A stretch of DNA of 40,187 nucleotides from Alistipes sp. UBA936 (GTDB taxonomy: Bacteria > Bacteroidota > Bacteroidia > Bacteroidales > Rikenellaceae), in NCBI GenBank assembly GCA_002293505.1, contig DBDI01000019.1, positions 2,289 to 42,475 of the forward strand, given 5' to 3'. Below are positions 1 to 8,050 of this stretch, in pieces. The translations under genes were made by a program, and so were the position numbers. Position 1 is the stretch's first letter. The number at the start of each line of letters is the position of its first letter. Under the pieces are notes generated by a model. That model was not told the origin of the DNA, ran no database searches, and saw only the letters and a list, made by a program, of their open reading frames with translations.

Positions 1-132
1 AAGATGGAAATTTCGAACACTTCACACCCGTTCTACACCGGTAAGATGAAGTTGGTCGACACCGCCGGTCGCGTCGATAAGTTTATGAGCCGCTATCAAA
101 AACACTACGACAAACGCGGTGCAACGAAATAG
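1..132 (+). CDS. rpmE: 50S ribosomal protein L31 (type B), 3' part
   Basis: The last 43 residues of large-subunit ribosomal protein L31; the 5' end lies outside the window. The stretch EISNTSHPFYTGK followed by LVDTAGRVDKFMSRYQKH is the conserved C-terminal part of L31, and the Lys-rich end (DKRGATK) is typical. The N-terminal part that could carry zinc cysteines is not visible; the YQKHY end resembles type B proteins of Bacteroidota. An intrinsic terminator follows 40 bases after the stop codon, so this gene probably ends its transcript. Confidence 0.93.
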   Translation, partial: KMEISNTSHPFYTGKMKLVDTAGRVDKFMSRYQKHYDKRGATK

Positions 133-172
133 TCGGAACGCCGACAGCGATTTTTAGCTACGCGAAATTTTT

Positions 173-206
173 AGACGCAATCCCATACCGGGGTTGCGTC
201 TTTTTT
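173..206 (+). terminator. intrinsic terminator of rpmE
   Basis: The arms AGACGCAATCCC and GGGTTGCGTC form a stem of about 10 pairs with one bulged T, a short loop, and a run of six T directly after. It lies 40 bases past the rpmE stop. Confidence 0.85.
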
Positions 207-208
207 CG

Positions 209-216
209 TATATTTG
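209..216 (+). promoter_or_regulatory. -7 promoter element for the astacin-like gene
   Basis: TATATTTG matches the Bacteroides -7 consensus TAnnTTTG. It directly follows the rpmE terminator and lies 48 bases before the ATG at 264. No convincing -33 element is seen at the expected distance. Confidence 0.6.
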
Positions 217-263
217 CGTTGGTTACGGCGACAGAATGCCTTGACCCTAAAAACTATCAGATT

Positions 264-1481
264 ATGAAAAAACTGCGTTTCGGTCTTATCGTCGCTGCAT
301 TGGTGTTCGCAGCCTGCGATAAGATCGAAGTTGTGGCGTTAGAGCCTCAATCCGAACAACAAGCCTTGATGACCCGTACAAGCATAAGCGACGATGGGCA
401 CACCTACGAGGTCGTCACTGTCGGCAAAACAGATCTCGTTTTAATGGATGGCACAACCTACCTGCTATCCGACGACATCATCCTCTCTCCCGGGCAAGTG
501 GAGTTTTTGCGCCAGGAAGGGTTGCCGCAAGAAACAATATCCGCAACACGTGCCGCAGTCTCGACAAAGTTCGTTGAATATTGGCCAAACGGCACTATTT
601 ATTACACTATTGCGAATAATTTTCTTCAGCCGGAACGAGTAAATAACACTATTGAACATTATCACGACAACACCGGCATTCGATTCGTTCCTCGAACCAA
701 TCAACGAAATTACATAGAATTTGTAAATGTCAGTGGAACCACGTCTTGGTCTTATATTGGTATGATCGGGGAAAAGCAACAGATCCAAATATCTGCCGGA
801 GGTACGATGGGAACAGTTCTCCATGAAGTAGGTCACGCCCTGGGTATGTACCACGAACACGAGCGAACGGATCGGAATATGTAAGTGCAAATTCATACGA
901 ACAATATTACATCAGGAAATGCTCAATGGTTTGACATCGAGACCAAGGCATTACCTATTGGGCCATTCGATTTTGGCTCCGTTATGATGTATCACTCTTG
1001 GTCTTTCGCAAAAGAAGGCACGTGTTCCATAACGGGAACAGACGGAAGCTATATTTACGACAACAACTACCTCTCCTCCGGAGACGTCTATGCTCTTAAA
1101 ATAATGTACGAACCCGACCGCTCTTCAGTATACGTGAAACTACGCAAGGAGTTGATCGAAGAAGAGAGCTGGTCAATGTTTGGTCCGACATGGGAAGACT
1201 GGTATTATGTGGAAAGAAACTGGTTGGAATTCTACTCCGACTCTCGGTGCACCAACCGCATCTCTTCGCCGGAGGCTATTACGCAGGTCGAGATCCAATA
1301 CACCATCGGTTGGGATAATGGTTACAATGTGCCTATAACAGTCCAAGAAATGTTGTATATCCCTCCTGGAACATTGAAATACGTTATTGGTGAAACGATA
1401 AACGACGGCGAATCGTACTTCGGCAATAATGAATATCGTACCCTCACCTCATATGATTTCCCACGTATAATAATCAGATAA
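264..1481 (+). pseudogene. astacin-like (M12A) zinc metalloprotease lipoprotein, interrupted by an in-frame TAA
   Basis: The frame from ATG 264 encodes a lipoprotein signal (LVFAAC, acylated Cys at residue 18), then an astacin-type catalytic domain. The zinc motif HEVGHALGMYHEHER starts at His187. Codon 207 (882-884) is TAA; the frame then runs on 199 codons to 1481 with no other stop. Family members have Tyr at this place (pattern DRDxYV; here DRNM-stop-VQI), so a single base change of TAT/TAC to TAA explains it. The Met-turn with the zinc-binding Tyr (SVMMY, residues 239-243) lies beyond the stop, so the truncated product should be inactive. A C-terminal region of about 140 residues of unknown type follows. 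Base use is less biased than in neighbouring housekeeping genes. A read error or readthrough are alternatives. Confidence 0.85.
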
Positions 1482-1500
1482 CATACAAAATTTGAAAACT

Positions 1501-1884
1501 ATGAAAAAGTTGATCTGTTTAGCGCTGGCGTTGATGTTTTTCTGCGCCTGCAAGAAGGATGGCGACAAGTATCTGAGAACCGAGACGATCATCGTGGCCT
1601 CGGAGAAAAGAATTGCAGGTTGGGGAGATGGTTTTTATCCCACACTGGTGGTAATGCCTCCCGAGGGTGAGTGGGAATTTTTCTATAACGACATCGAAGG
1701 TTTCGACTGGGAGCAGGGTTACGAATGTGAGTTGAGGGTCAGGGTCTACGAGCGTTACGAGGATTCCGACCGCCCAACTGCGGATCGTCCGATGTATAGA
1801 TATGTGCTCGATAAAGTGGTTTCCAAAACCCGTAAGTACTCCGAGGGGCTGCCGAGCGATTTACTGCCGCCGCCGGAAAACTAA
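1501..1884 (+). CDS. DUF4377-family lipoprotein
   Basis: A 127-residue secreted lipoprotein. The start ATG 1501 gives MKKL, a hydrophobic stretch and a lipobox-like FCAC with the acylated Cys at residue 17; the frame also has a TTG nine bases upstream, which is less likely. The mature part contains ETIIVASEK, then WEFFYNDIEGFDWEQGYE, then a charged strand and YVLDKVVSKT near the end. This order matches the DUF4377 domain (strand, W-x-x-F-Y-x-x-I-E-G-F, GYE, closing VxSKT), whose function is unknown. It starts 19 bases after the broken astacin gene and probably shares its transcript. It may have been a partner of that protease, but this is only inferred from position. Confidence 0.75.
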   Translation: MKKLICLALALMFFCACKKDGDKYLRTETIIVASEKRIAGWGDGFYPTLVVMPPEGEWEFFYNDIEGFDWEQGYECELRVRVYERYEDSDRPTADRPMYRYVLDKVVSKTRKYSEGLPSDLLPPPEN

Positions 1885-1896
1885 CCGGATTTTTTG

Positions 1897-1904
1897 TATA
1901 TTTG
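1897..1904 (+). promoter_or_regulatory. -7 promoter element just before the OMP gene
   Basis: TATATTTG fits TAnnTTTG and ends 7 bases before the ATG at 1912. If used, the mRNA would have a leader of only a few bases. No clear -33 element is visible. Confidence 0.5.
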
Positions 1905-1911
1905 CGAACGT

Positions 1912-2535
1912 ATGAAGAAACTACTTTTTGTTGTGTGTGCCTTGATGGTGGCTGCGGCTGCTTCGGCGCAGAGGGTGGAGATGGGTGTGAGAGCCGGTAT
2001 CAGCTCTCAGGATCTGCAGTTGAAAGCGAGCGACGTGATGACCGAATCGAAGATGGGTTGGCACCTGGCGGCCGTTTCTCGCCTACGCTTGGTAGGCTTC
2101 GGGGATGGACTGCTCGGGGCGGGCCTGTTCCTCCAGCCCGAGATCGTCTATAGCCAGAATGGTTACCGGATGCAGGAAGACCGTCGCTCGGACGATGTGG
2201 TCGCGCGCTCCTCCGGTAGAATCCGTATGCAGACCGTCGACATTCCCGTCCTGTTGAGCCTGAAAGTTAGTATCGTTCGCGTTCAGGCCGGGCCTGTGTT
2301 CAACGTGTTGAACAATTATTCTTCGGTTAGCGGTAACCTGGAGCTTGACCCTTCGCGTTCTTCTGTCGGTTACGCTCTCGGGGCCAGTGTCGACATCGGT
2401 GCTTTCACACTCGACGGTCGTTACCACGGCGAGTTCAAGGAGTTGAAAAACAGTATCCGTGACGGCGGTACGACCGTTGAAAGTGTCCGCGGTTCGTTGT
2501 CGAGTTGGTCGCTCGGTTTGGCAATTCTGTTCTGA
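1912..2535 (+). CDS. outer membrane beta-barrel protein (PorT / OMP_b-brl type)
   Basis: A 207-residue protein with a Sec signal peptide ending in ASAQ (residues 1-20), the usual Bacteroidota signal form. The mature part alternates polar and hydrophobic residues in short strands (VEMGVRAGIS, GAGLFLQPEIVYS, VDIPVLLSLKVSIV, RVQAGPVFNVL, SVGYALGASVDIGAF, SWSLGLAILF) and ends with a hydrophobic strand closing in Phe, as expected for an eight-stranded barrel inserted in the outer membrane. This is a structural family call; substrate or role cannot be read from sequence. The start ATG 1912 is fixed by the signal peptide. Its TGA overlaps the phoH ATG (TGATG), so the two are translationally coupled. 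It is the first gene of a six-gene run without gaps. Confidence 0.75.
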   Translation: MKKLLFVVCALMVAAAASAQRVEMGVRAGISSQDLQLKASDVMTESKMGWHLAAVSRLRLVGFGDGLLGAGLFLQPEIVYSQNGYRMQEDRRSDDVVARSSGRIRMQTVDIPVLLSLKVSIVRVQAGPVFNVLNNYSSVSGNLELDPSRSSVGYALGASVDIGAFTLDGRYHGEFKELKNSIRDGGTTVESVRGSLSSWSLGLAILF

Positions 2536-3545
2536 TGATAGAGAAAGAGATAACCCTCGACGGGATCGACCCACGGGAGTTTTACGGCCCCGGTAATGCC
2601 AACCTGAATGAGATCGTCGCCCTTGCTCCGAAGGTTAAGATCATTGCTCGCGGTACGACGGTCAAGGTTCTCGGTAGCCAGCCTGAGGTCGAGGCGTTCG
2701 AGCGGCGACTCCAGGGACTTATAGATTACGTGGCCAAATACGGCCACATCTCCAAGGAGACCGTCCGCCAGTCTTTCGGCGGCAGTAACGGCCATGGCAA
2801 TGGGGCCGAACCCGGTAGCGAGTCCGGCGAAAACGGCCCGGGTCCCGGCGTCGAGGACGTGATCCTGTTCGGTACTGCCGGTGCTATTATCCGCGCTAAG
2901 AGTGCCAACCAGCGGCTGTTGGTTGCCAAGTCCGAGGACCACGACCTGATGTTCGCCATCGGGCCCGCCGGTTCGGGTAAGACATACACCGCGATCGCTC
3001 TGGCTGTCAAGGCCCTTAAGGAGAAACAGGTTCGCCGCATTATCCTCACTCGTCCCGCTGTCGAGGCTGGCGAGAAACTCGGTTTTCTTCCCGGCGACGT
3101 CAAGGAGAAACTCGACCCCTACCTCCAGCCTCTGTACGACGCTTTGGGCGATATGGTTCCCGGGGCCCAGTTGGCTAAATACATCGAGGAGGGTACCGTC
3201 CAGATCGCTCCTCTGGCTTTTATGCGCGGCCGTACTCTGGACAATGCTTTCGTGATCTTGGACGAGGCGCAAAACACCACCCTTTCTCAGATCAAGATGT
3301 TCCTCACCCGTATGGGCCCCAGCGCGAAGTTCATCGTCACCGGCGACCTCACCCAGATCGACCTTCCTCGCGCTTCCGACTCCGGTTTGGCCCACGTGCT
3401 GGGCCTGTTGAGCCGCGTGAAAGGCATCGCGATCGTGAACTTCGACCAGACCGACATAATCCGCCACAGACTTGTAAAAGAGATAGTTAACGCATTCAAT
3501 AAAGACAAAGAAGAAAAAGATGGAAAAAGCGATAGTGAAGACTGA
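2535..3545 (+). CDS. phoH: PhoH family ATPase
   Basis: A 336-residue PhoH-type P-loop ATPase (cytosolic, linked in known members to RNA metabolism and stress). A KH-like N-terminal region (to about 75) is followed by a low-complexity Gly/Asn/Glu linker (82-106) and the ATPase core: Walker A GPAGSGKT (143-150), LTRPAVEAGEKLGFLPGD after it, and Walker B VILDEAQN (240-247), then FIVTGDLTQIDLP. The length and motifs are complete. ATG 2535 was chosen because it overlaps the preceding stop and gives the usual IEKEITLDG start; an earlier in-frame start would lie inside the barrel gene. The C-terminus overlaps purC by 26 bases. phoH next to purC is a familiar pairing in Bacteroidota. Confidence 0.95.
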   Translation: MIEKEITLDGIDPREFYGPGNANLNEIVALAPKVKIIARGTTVKVLGSQPEVEAFERRLQGLIDYVAKYGHISKETVRQSFGGSNGHGNGAEPGSESGENGPGPGVEDVILFGTAGAIIRAKSANQRLLVAKSEDHDLMFAIGPAGSGKTYTAIALAVKALKEKQVRRIILTRPAVEAGEKLGFLPGDVKEKLDPYLQPLYDALGDMVPGAQLAKYIEEGTVQIAPLAFMRGRTLDNAFVILDEAQNTTLSQIKMFLTRMGPSAKFIVTGDLTQIDLPRASDSGLAHVLGLLSRVKGIAIVNFDQTDIIRHRLVKEIVNAFNKDKEEKDGKSDSED

Positions 3546-4494
3546 TTTTCGCCTCCCGGGGCAACGGAGCCTCTACGTTGGTAAGGTTAGGGATGTTTAC
3601 GACATAGACGGCACGTGGCTCGTGATGGTCACCACCGACCGTATCTCGGCGTTCGACGTCGTGTTGCCTCGCGGTATTCCGTTCAAGGGCCAGGTGTTGA
3701 ACCAGATCGCATCCAAGTTCCTCGACGCCACCGCAGATATCTGCCCTAATTGGAAGATCGCTTCGCCCGACCCTATGGTCACGGCCGGTTACCGTTGCGA
3801 TACTTTTCCCGTCGAGATGATCGTACGCGGTTACCTCACCGGCTCCTCTTGGCGCGATTACAAGGCCGGGGCTCGCGAGATCTGCGGCGTCCGACTGCCC
3901 GAGGGTATGCGCGAGCACGAGCGCTTCCCTGCCCCGATCCTCACCCCCACTACCAAAGCCGAGATCGGGGGGCACGACCAGAACATCTCTCGCGAGGAGA
4001 TCATCTCCCGCGGGCTCGTCTCCCGGGAGGATTACGAAACTTTGGAACGTTACTCTCTCGCCTTGTTCGCTCGCGGGTCCGAGATGGCTGCTCGCCGCGG
4101 TCTGATCCTCGTCGACACCAAATACGAGTTCGGTCATCGCGACGGCGAGATCACCCTCATCGACGAGATCCACACTCCCGACTCTTCCCGTTACTTCTAC
4201 GCCGAGGGTTACGAGGAGCGCTTCGCCGCCGGCCTTCCCCAGCGCCAGTTATCGAAGGAGTTCGTTCGCGAATGGTTGATGGACAACGGTTTTCAGGGTC
4301 GCGACGGCGAGCGGGTTCCCGAGATGACCGACGACATCGTTTCAGATATTTCGGCTCGTTACATCGAGCTGTACGAAAACATCACCGGCGAGAAGTTCCA
4401 CCCCGCTCACGGCGAAAACAACACCGACCGCCTCTCCCGGATGGAGGCCAACATCGTAAATATGATAGCACGACTAAAAGATACCGACCTATGA
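3520..4494 (+). CDS. purC: SAICAR synthase (phosphoribosylaminoimidazole-succinocarboxamide synthase)
   Basis: A 324-residue enzyme that joins CAIR and aspartate with ATP in purine synthesis. Family motifs are clear: GKVRDVYDI near the N-terminus, DRISAFDVVLPRGIPFKG, VEMIVRGYLTGSSWRDY, LVDTKYEFG, and IDEIHTPDSSRY. The size fits the long form typical of Bacteroidota. ATG 3520 lies inside the end of phoH (26-base overlap), and the stop overlaps the pepD start by four bases (ATGA), so it is embedded in a tightly coupled run. Third codon positions are mostly C or T, as in the other plus-strand housekeeping genes. Confidence 0.97.
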   Translation: MEKAIVKTDFRLPGQRSLYVGKVRDVYDIDGTWLVMVTTDRISAFDVVLPRGIPFKGQVLNQIASKFLDATADICPNWKIASPDPMVTAGYRCDTFPVEMIVRGYLTGSSWRDYKAGAREICGVRLPEGMREHERFPAPILTPTTKAEIGGHDQNISREEIISRGLVSREDYETLERYSLALFARGSEMAARRGLILVDTKYEFGHRDGEITLIDEIHTPDSSRYFYAEGYEERFAAGLPQRQLSKEFVREWLMDNGFQGRDGERVPEMTDDIVSDISARYIELYENITGEKFHPAHGENNTDRLSRMEANIVNMIARLKDTDL

Positions 4495-5984
4495 AAATCA
4501 CTGACCTGAAACCTTCCGCCCTTTGGGGCCACTTTGCCGAGATCTGCGCCATTCCCCACCCCTCGCACCACGAGGAGAAGATCCGCGCTTTTATCGTCGA
4601 CTTCGCCAAGACCCACAAGCTGGAACACTTTGTCGACGAGGCTGATAACGTCATCATTCGTAAGCCCGCTTCGCCCGGTATGGAGGGCCGTAAGGGTATC
4701 GTCCTTCAGGCTCACCTCGATATGGTTCCTCAGGCTAACGGCGACAAAACCAACGCTGCCGGGCAGCCTTTCGACTTCACTCGCGATCCGATCGAGCCCT
4801 TCGTCGATGGCGAACTGGTTAAGGCTCGCGGCACTACCCTCGGGGCTGACAACGGTATCGGGGTTGCCGCTATGTTGGCTATCCTCGAATCTTCCGACCT
4901 GAAACACGGGCCTCTGGAGGCGTTCTTCACCGCCACCGAAGAGACCGGTATGGTCGGCGCATTCGGCCTCAAACCCGGTGAGCTTCAGGGCGATATCCTT
5001 ATCAACCTCGACTCCGAGCGGCAGCACGAGCTCTGTACCGGTTGCGCCGGTGGTACCGACGCCAACATCGAGTTGCCCTACTCTGCCGAGCCCGTTCCCC
5101 AAGGTTATAAGGCTGTTGCGGTGGAGGTTAAGGGCCTCAAGGGCGGCCACTCCGGTATCGAGATCATCCTCGGGCGCGCTAACGCTAATAAAGTCTTGAT
5201 GCGCACCCTCCGCCCCCACCTGTTCTCTTCCGGCGCCAGCCATCCCGCTGAAAACGTGCGCCTTGCGTCTGTCGACGGCGGCGGACTCCGTAACGCTATT
5301 CCTCGCGAGGCTCGCGCCGTTGTCCTCGTCCTGCCCGACTACTATGCCACCTTTACCGAGGCTGTTGCCGAAATGGAACGTATTGTCACTAAGGAGTTTG
5401 CCGGAATCGAAGAGGGCGTCTCGTTGAAGGTCTCGTCCGCCGACGCTCCCAAGAATATCCTCCCCGTCGACACCGCTCGTAACCTTGCCGATATGGTTTG
5501 TATCTGCCCCAACGGGGTTGTTTCGATGAGCGTTGCGATGCCCGGTTTGGTGCAGACTTCCAGCAACCTGGCTCGCGTCGTCAGCGACGGTACGAGCGTG
5601 AAGATGCACGCCCTGATGCGCAGTTCTGTACGTAGCGAGAAGGAGTTCGTTGGCGAGCGTATCGTCGGGCTTTGCCGGCTTGTCGGCGCAACTTGCGAGC
5701 TCACTGGCAGTTACGATGGTTGGAATCCCAATATGTCGTCGCCCATCCTCAAGACTATGGCCGCCAGTTACGAGACTCTGTTCGGCGAAAAACCCGAGAT
5801 TACTGCCGTCCACGCCGGTCTCGAATGCGGTATCATCGGCGGCGTTTACCCTAACCTCGATATGATCTCTTGCGGCCCGACGATCCGCTTCCCCCACTCG
5901 CCCGACGAGGAGGTCAACATCGCCTCCGTCGAGCGCTTCTGGCGCTTCCTTGTTCACACCCTGGAAACCGCACCATCCAAGTAA
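4491..5984 (+). CDS. pepD: aminoacyl-histidine dipeptidase (M20C), first copy
   Basis: A 497-residue cytosolic two-zinc dipeptidase that hydrolyses Xaa-His and other dipeptides. Metal and catalytic residues of the family are present: His75 and Asp77 in QAHLDMV, Asp120 in TTLGADNGIG, Glu150-Glu151 in TATEETG, Asp174 in NLDSE, and the late His in GPTIRFPHSPDE after HAGLECGIIGG. The length is normal for PepD. ATG 4491 overlaps the purC stop (ATGA); longer in-frame readings upstream lie within purC. Its TAA overlaps the dsbD ATG by one base (TAATG). A second, diverged copy lies just beyond dsbD, so the two are paralogues separated by one gene in the same unit. Confidence 0.95.
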   Translation: MKITDLKPSALWGHFAEICAIPHPSHHEEKIRAFIVDFAKTHKLEHFVDEADNVIIRKPASPGMEGRKGIVLQAHLDMVPQANGDKTNAAGQPFDFTRDPIEPFVDGELVKARGTTLGADNGIGVAAMLAILESSDLKHGPLEAFFTATEETGMVGAFGLKPGELQGDILINLDSERQHELCTGCAGGTDANIELPYSAEPVPQGYKAVAVEVKGLKGGHSGIEIILGRANANKVLMRTLRPHLFSSGASHPAENVRLASVDGGGLRNAIPREARAVVLVLPDYYATFTEAVAEMERIVTKEFAGIEEGVSLKVSSADAPKNILPVDTARNLADMVCICPNGVVSMSVAMPGLVQTSSNLARVVSDGTSVKMHALMRSSVRSEKEFVGERIVGLCRLVGATCELTGSYDGWNPNMSSPILKTMAASYETLFGEKPEITAVHAGLECGIIGGVYPNLDMISCGPTIRFPHSPDEEVNIASVERFWRFLVHTLETAPSK

Positions 5985-8050
5985 TGAGGCGGTTGGGCTG
6001 GCGGGGGCGGTTAGGCCTGTTCTTGTTGACTGTTCTGTGCTGGTTTTCGGCCGGGGCACAGGGGGTTGCGGCACAGACGGTCGGCGAGGGCGGGGTGGGT
6101 GGCGAGCTGGGCAACATTGATTGGCGCGTTTCGGTTTCATCGACTTCCGACGCCGGGGTTTTCGAGGTCGTCTTCTCGGCTGACATTGCTCCCGACTGGC
6201 ACCTCTATGACCTTGGCCCTTACCGCGTTCCCGGCCTCGCTACCGAGTTTTCGTTCGACGACTCACCCGTAGCCGCTTCTCCCGCCGAACCCGCCGCTCC
6301 GACACCTTTCGAGCTTCTCGGGCCTCCTCGCCAGCTCGACCAACCCACCCGCCGTATGGATCCTTTCTTCGGGTTCGAGGTCGGTTCGTTCACCGGTTCG
6401 GCCCGCTTCGCCCAGCTCGTCCGCGTCCCGGCTGCAAAGACAGCTTCCGACACTACCCTTTCCGGCGAGGTCGAGTATCAGATTTGCCGCGACGAAGTCG
6501 GTTGTGTTCGTGGCGCTTGGGAGTTCCGCGTCGCCCTCTTGGACGGTGCGTCTTTCGCAGCAACCGACCCGACGAACGCAACAAACACAGCCTCCCCGCC
6601 TAACGCGCCCAACACCGCCAGCCTCCCCTCTTCCAGTGGTCTTTGGGGCCTTCTTCTCGGGGCTGTTTTGTGGGGTTTTGCCGCACTGTTGACTCCTTGC
6701 GTTTTTCCGATGGTTCCGATGACTGTTTCGTTTTTTATGAAACAGCCCCACGGCCGTAGCCGCGCGCTACTATTTGGTGCTTTGATCATCGCTCTCTACA
6801 CCCTCCCCATCGGCGCCATCATCCTCGCCACATACCTTGCTGGCGGCGAGGCCGTTACTGCCGATATCTTCAATTGGTTGGCCACTCATTGGATCCCCAA
6901 CGTGCTGTTTTTCATCGTATTTCTCCTGTTCGCTGCATCGTTGCTCGGGGCTTTCGAGTTTCGTATGCCCAGTCGTCTCGTCAACCGTTCCGACCGTGGG
7001 GTCGAACAGGGCGGACTTGCGGGTATTTTCTTTCTCGCCCTGACTCTCGTTCTTGTCTCGTTTTCTTGCACCGGGCCGATCGTCGGTACTGTTTTGATCT
7101 CTTCCACTCGCGGCGAGTTCTGGTTGCCTGTGGTCACGATGTTGTTTTTTTCCGCTGCTTTCGCGCTGCCCTTCACTCTCTTGGCTCTCTTTCCTCGTTG
7201 GTTGGAGCGCTTGCCTAAAAGTGGTGGTTGGTTGAATTCTGTCAAGGTTGTCCTCGGCCTCGTCGAGATCGCTCTCGGGTTGAAATTCCTCTCCGTTGCC
7301 GACCAGACTTACCATTGGGGTATCCTTCCTCGCGAGGTTTACCTCTCTGTTTGGATCGTCGTCGGGGCTCTTCTCGGTTTCTATCTTCTTGGTAAACTGC
7401 GGTTTAAGTACGACTCTCCTTCCGACCACATTGGCGTCGGGCGTCTTTTCTGCGCGATCGTGGTGTTTTCGTTCACTGTTTGGCTCGTTCCCGGGCTCTT
7501 CGGGGCTCCCCTCAGCGCAATTTCCGGTTACCTTCCTCCTCCTTCCAGCCACTCCACCGTAGCCCCGGCTCCGGTTGCCACGCCCCCTGCTGCCGCCTCC
7601 GAAACCATCAAACACTCTGATATTCTTTCCCTTCCTCACGGCCTTTCCGGTTACTTCGACCTTTCCCAGGGCCTTTCCGCCGCCCGCCGCGAGGGTAAAC
7701 CCGTGCTCCTCGATTTCACCGGCCACGGTTGCGTCAATTGCCGCGAGATGGAGGCTCGCGTCTGGTCAGACCCGCGGGTTTTGGCGCTGCTTCGCGAAAA
7801 GTTCGTCATCGTTGCTCTTTACTCCGATGACCGCACTCAATTGCCTGAAAACGAATGGTTAACCACTCCTTCCGGCCGTACTCTTCGCACCCTCGGCCGC
7901 GTCAATTCCTACATCGTCAACACCCGTTACGGTATTTCGTCCCAGCCCGCTTACCTGATCCTCGACTCGGAGGGTACCCCGCTCGTCCCTGCTCGCGGTT
8001 ACGACCTTGATATAGAAGCGTTTATTGACTTTTTGAATAGTTATGAGTGA
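5984..8050 (+). CDS. dsbD: thiol:disulfide interchange protein DsbD
   Basis: A 688-residue inner membrane protein that passes electrons from cytosolic thioredoxin to periplasmic substrates. Order: signal segment (about 10-30), periplasmic alpha domain with Cys168 and Cys174 (YQICRDEVGC), a Ser/Pro/Ala/Thr/Asn-rich linker (about 192-218), a beta domain of eight membrane helices with Cys239 in LLTPCVFPM and Cys362 in SFSCTGPIVG, a second Pro/Ala-rich linker, and a thioredoxin-like gamma domain with Cys583-V-N-Cys586. All six redox cysteines are therefore present. ATG 5984 overlaps the preceding stop by one base. The last 8 bases overlap the second pepD. Placement between two dipeptidase genes is unusual and has no obvious functional reason. 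Confidence 0.93.
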   Translation: MRRLGWRGRLGLFLLTVLCWFSAGAQGVAAQTVGEGGVGGELGNIDWRVSVSSTSDAGVFEVVFSADIAPDWHLYDLGPYRVPGLATEFSFDDSPVAASPAEPAAPTPFELLGPPRQLDQPTRRMDPFFGFEVGSFTGSARFAQLVRVPAAKTASDTTLSGEVEYQICRDEVGCVRGAWEFRVALLDGASFAATDPTNATNTASPPNAPNTASLPSSSGLWGLLLGAVLWGFAALLTPCVFPMVPMTVSFFMKQPHGRSRALLFGALIIALYTLPIGAIILATYLAGGEAVTADIFNWLATHWIPNVLFFIVFLLFAASLLGAFEFRMPSRLVNRSDRGVEQGGLAGIFFLALTLVLVSFSCTGPIVGTVLISSTRGEFWLPVVTMLFFSAAFALPFTLLALFPRWLERLPKSGGWLNSVKVVLGLVEIALGLKFLSVADQTYHWGILPREVYLSVWIVVGALLGFYLLGKLRFKYDSPSDHIGVGRLFCAIVVFSFTVWLVPGLFGAPLSAISGYLPPPSSHSTVAPAPVATPPAAASETIKHSDILSLPHGLSGYFDLSQGLSAARREGKPVLLDFTGHGCVNCREMEARVWSDPRVLALLREKFVIVALYSDDRTQLPENEWLTTPSGRTLRTLGRVNSYIVNTRYGISSQPAYLILDSEGTPLVPARGYDLDIEAFIDFLNSYE

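Noticed and set aside
882..884. Selenocysteine or pyrrolysine recoding at the astacin stop
   Set aside because: The codon is TAA, not TGA or TAG, and the family has Tyr at this place.
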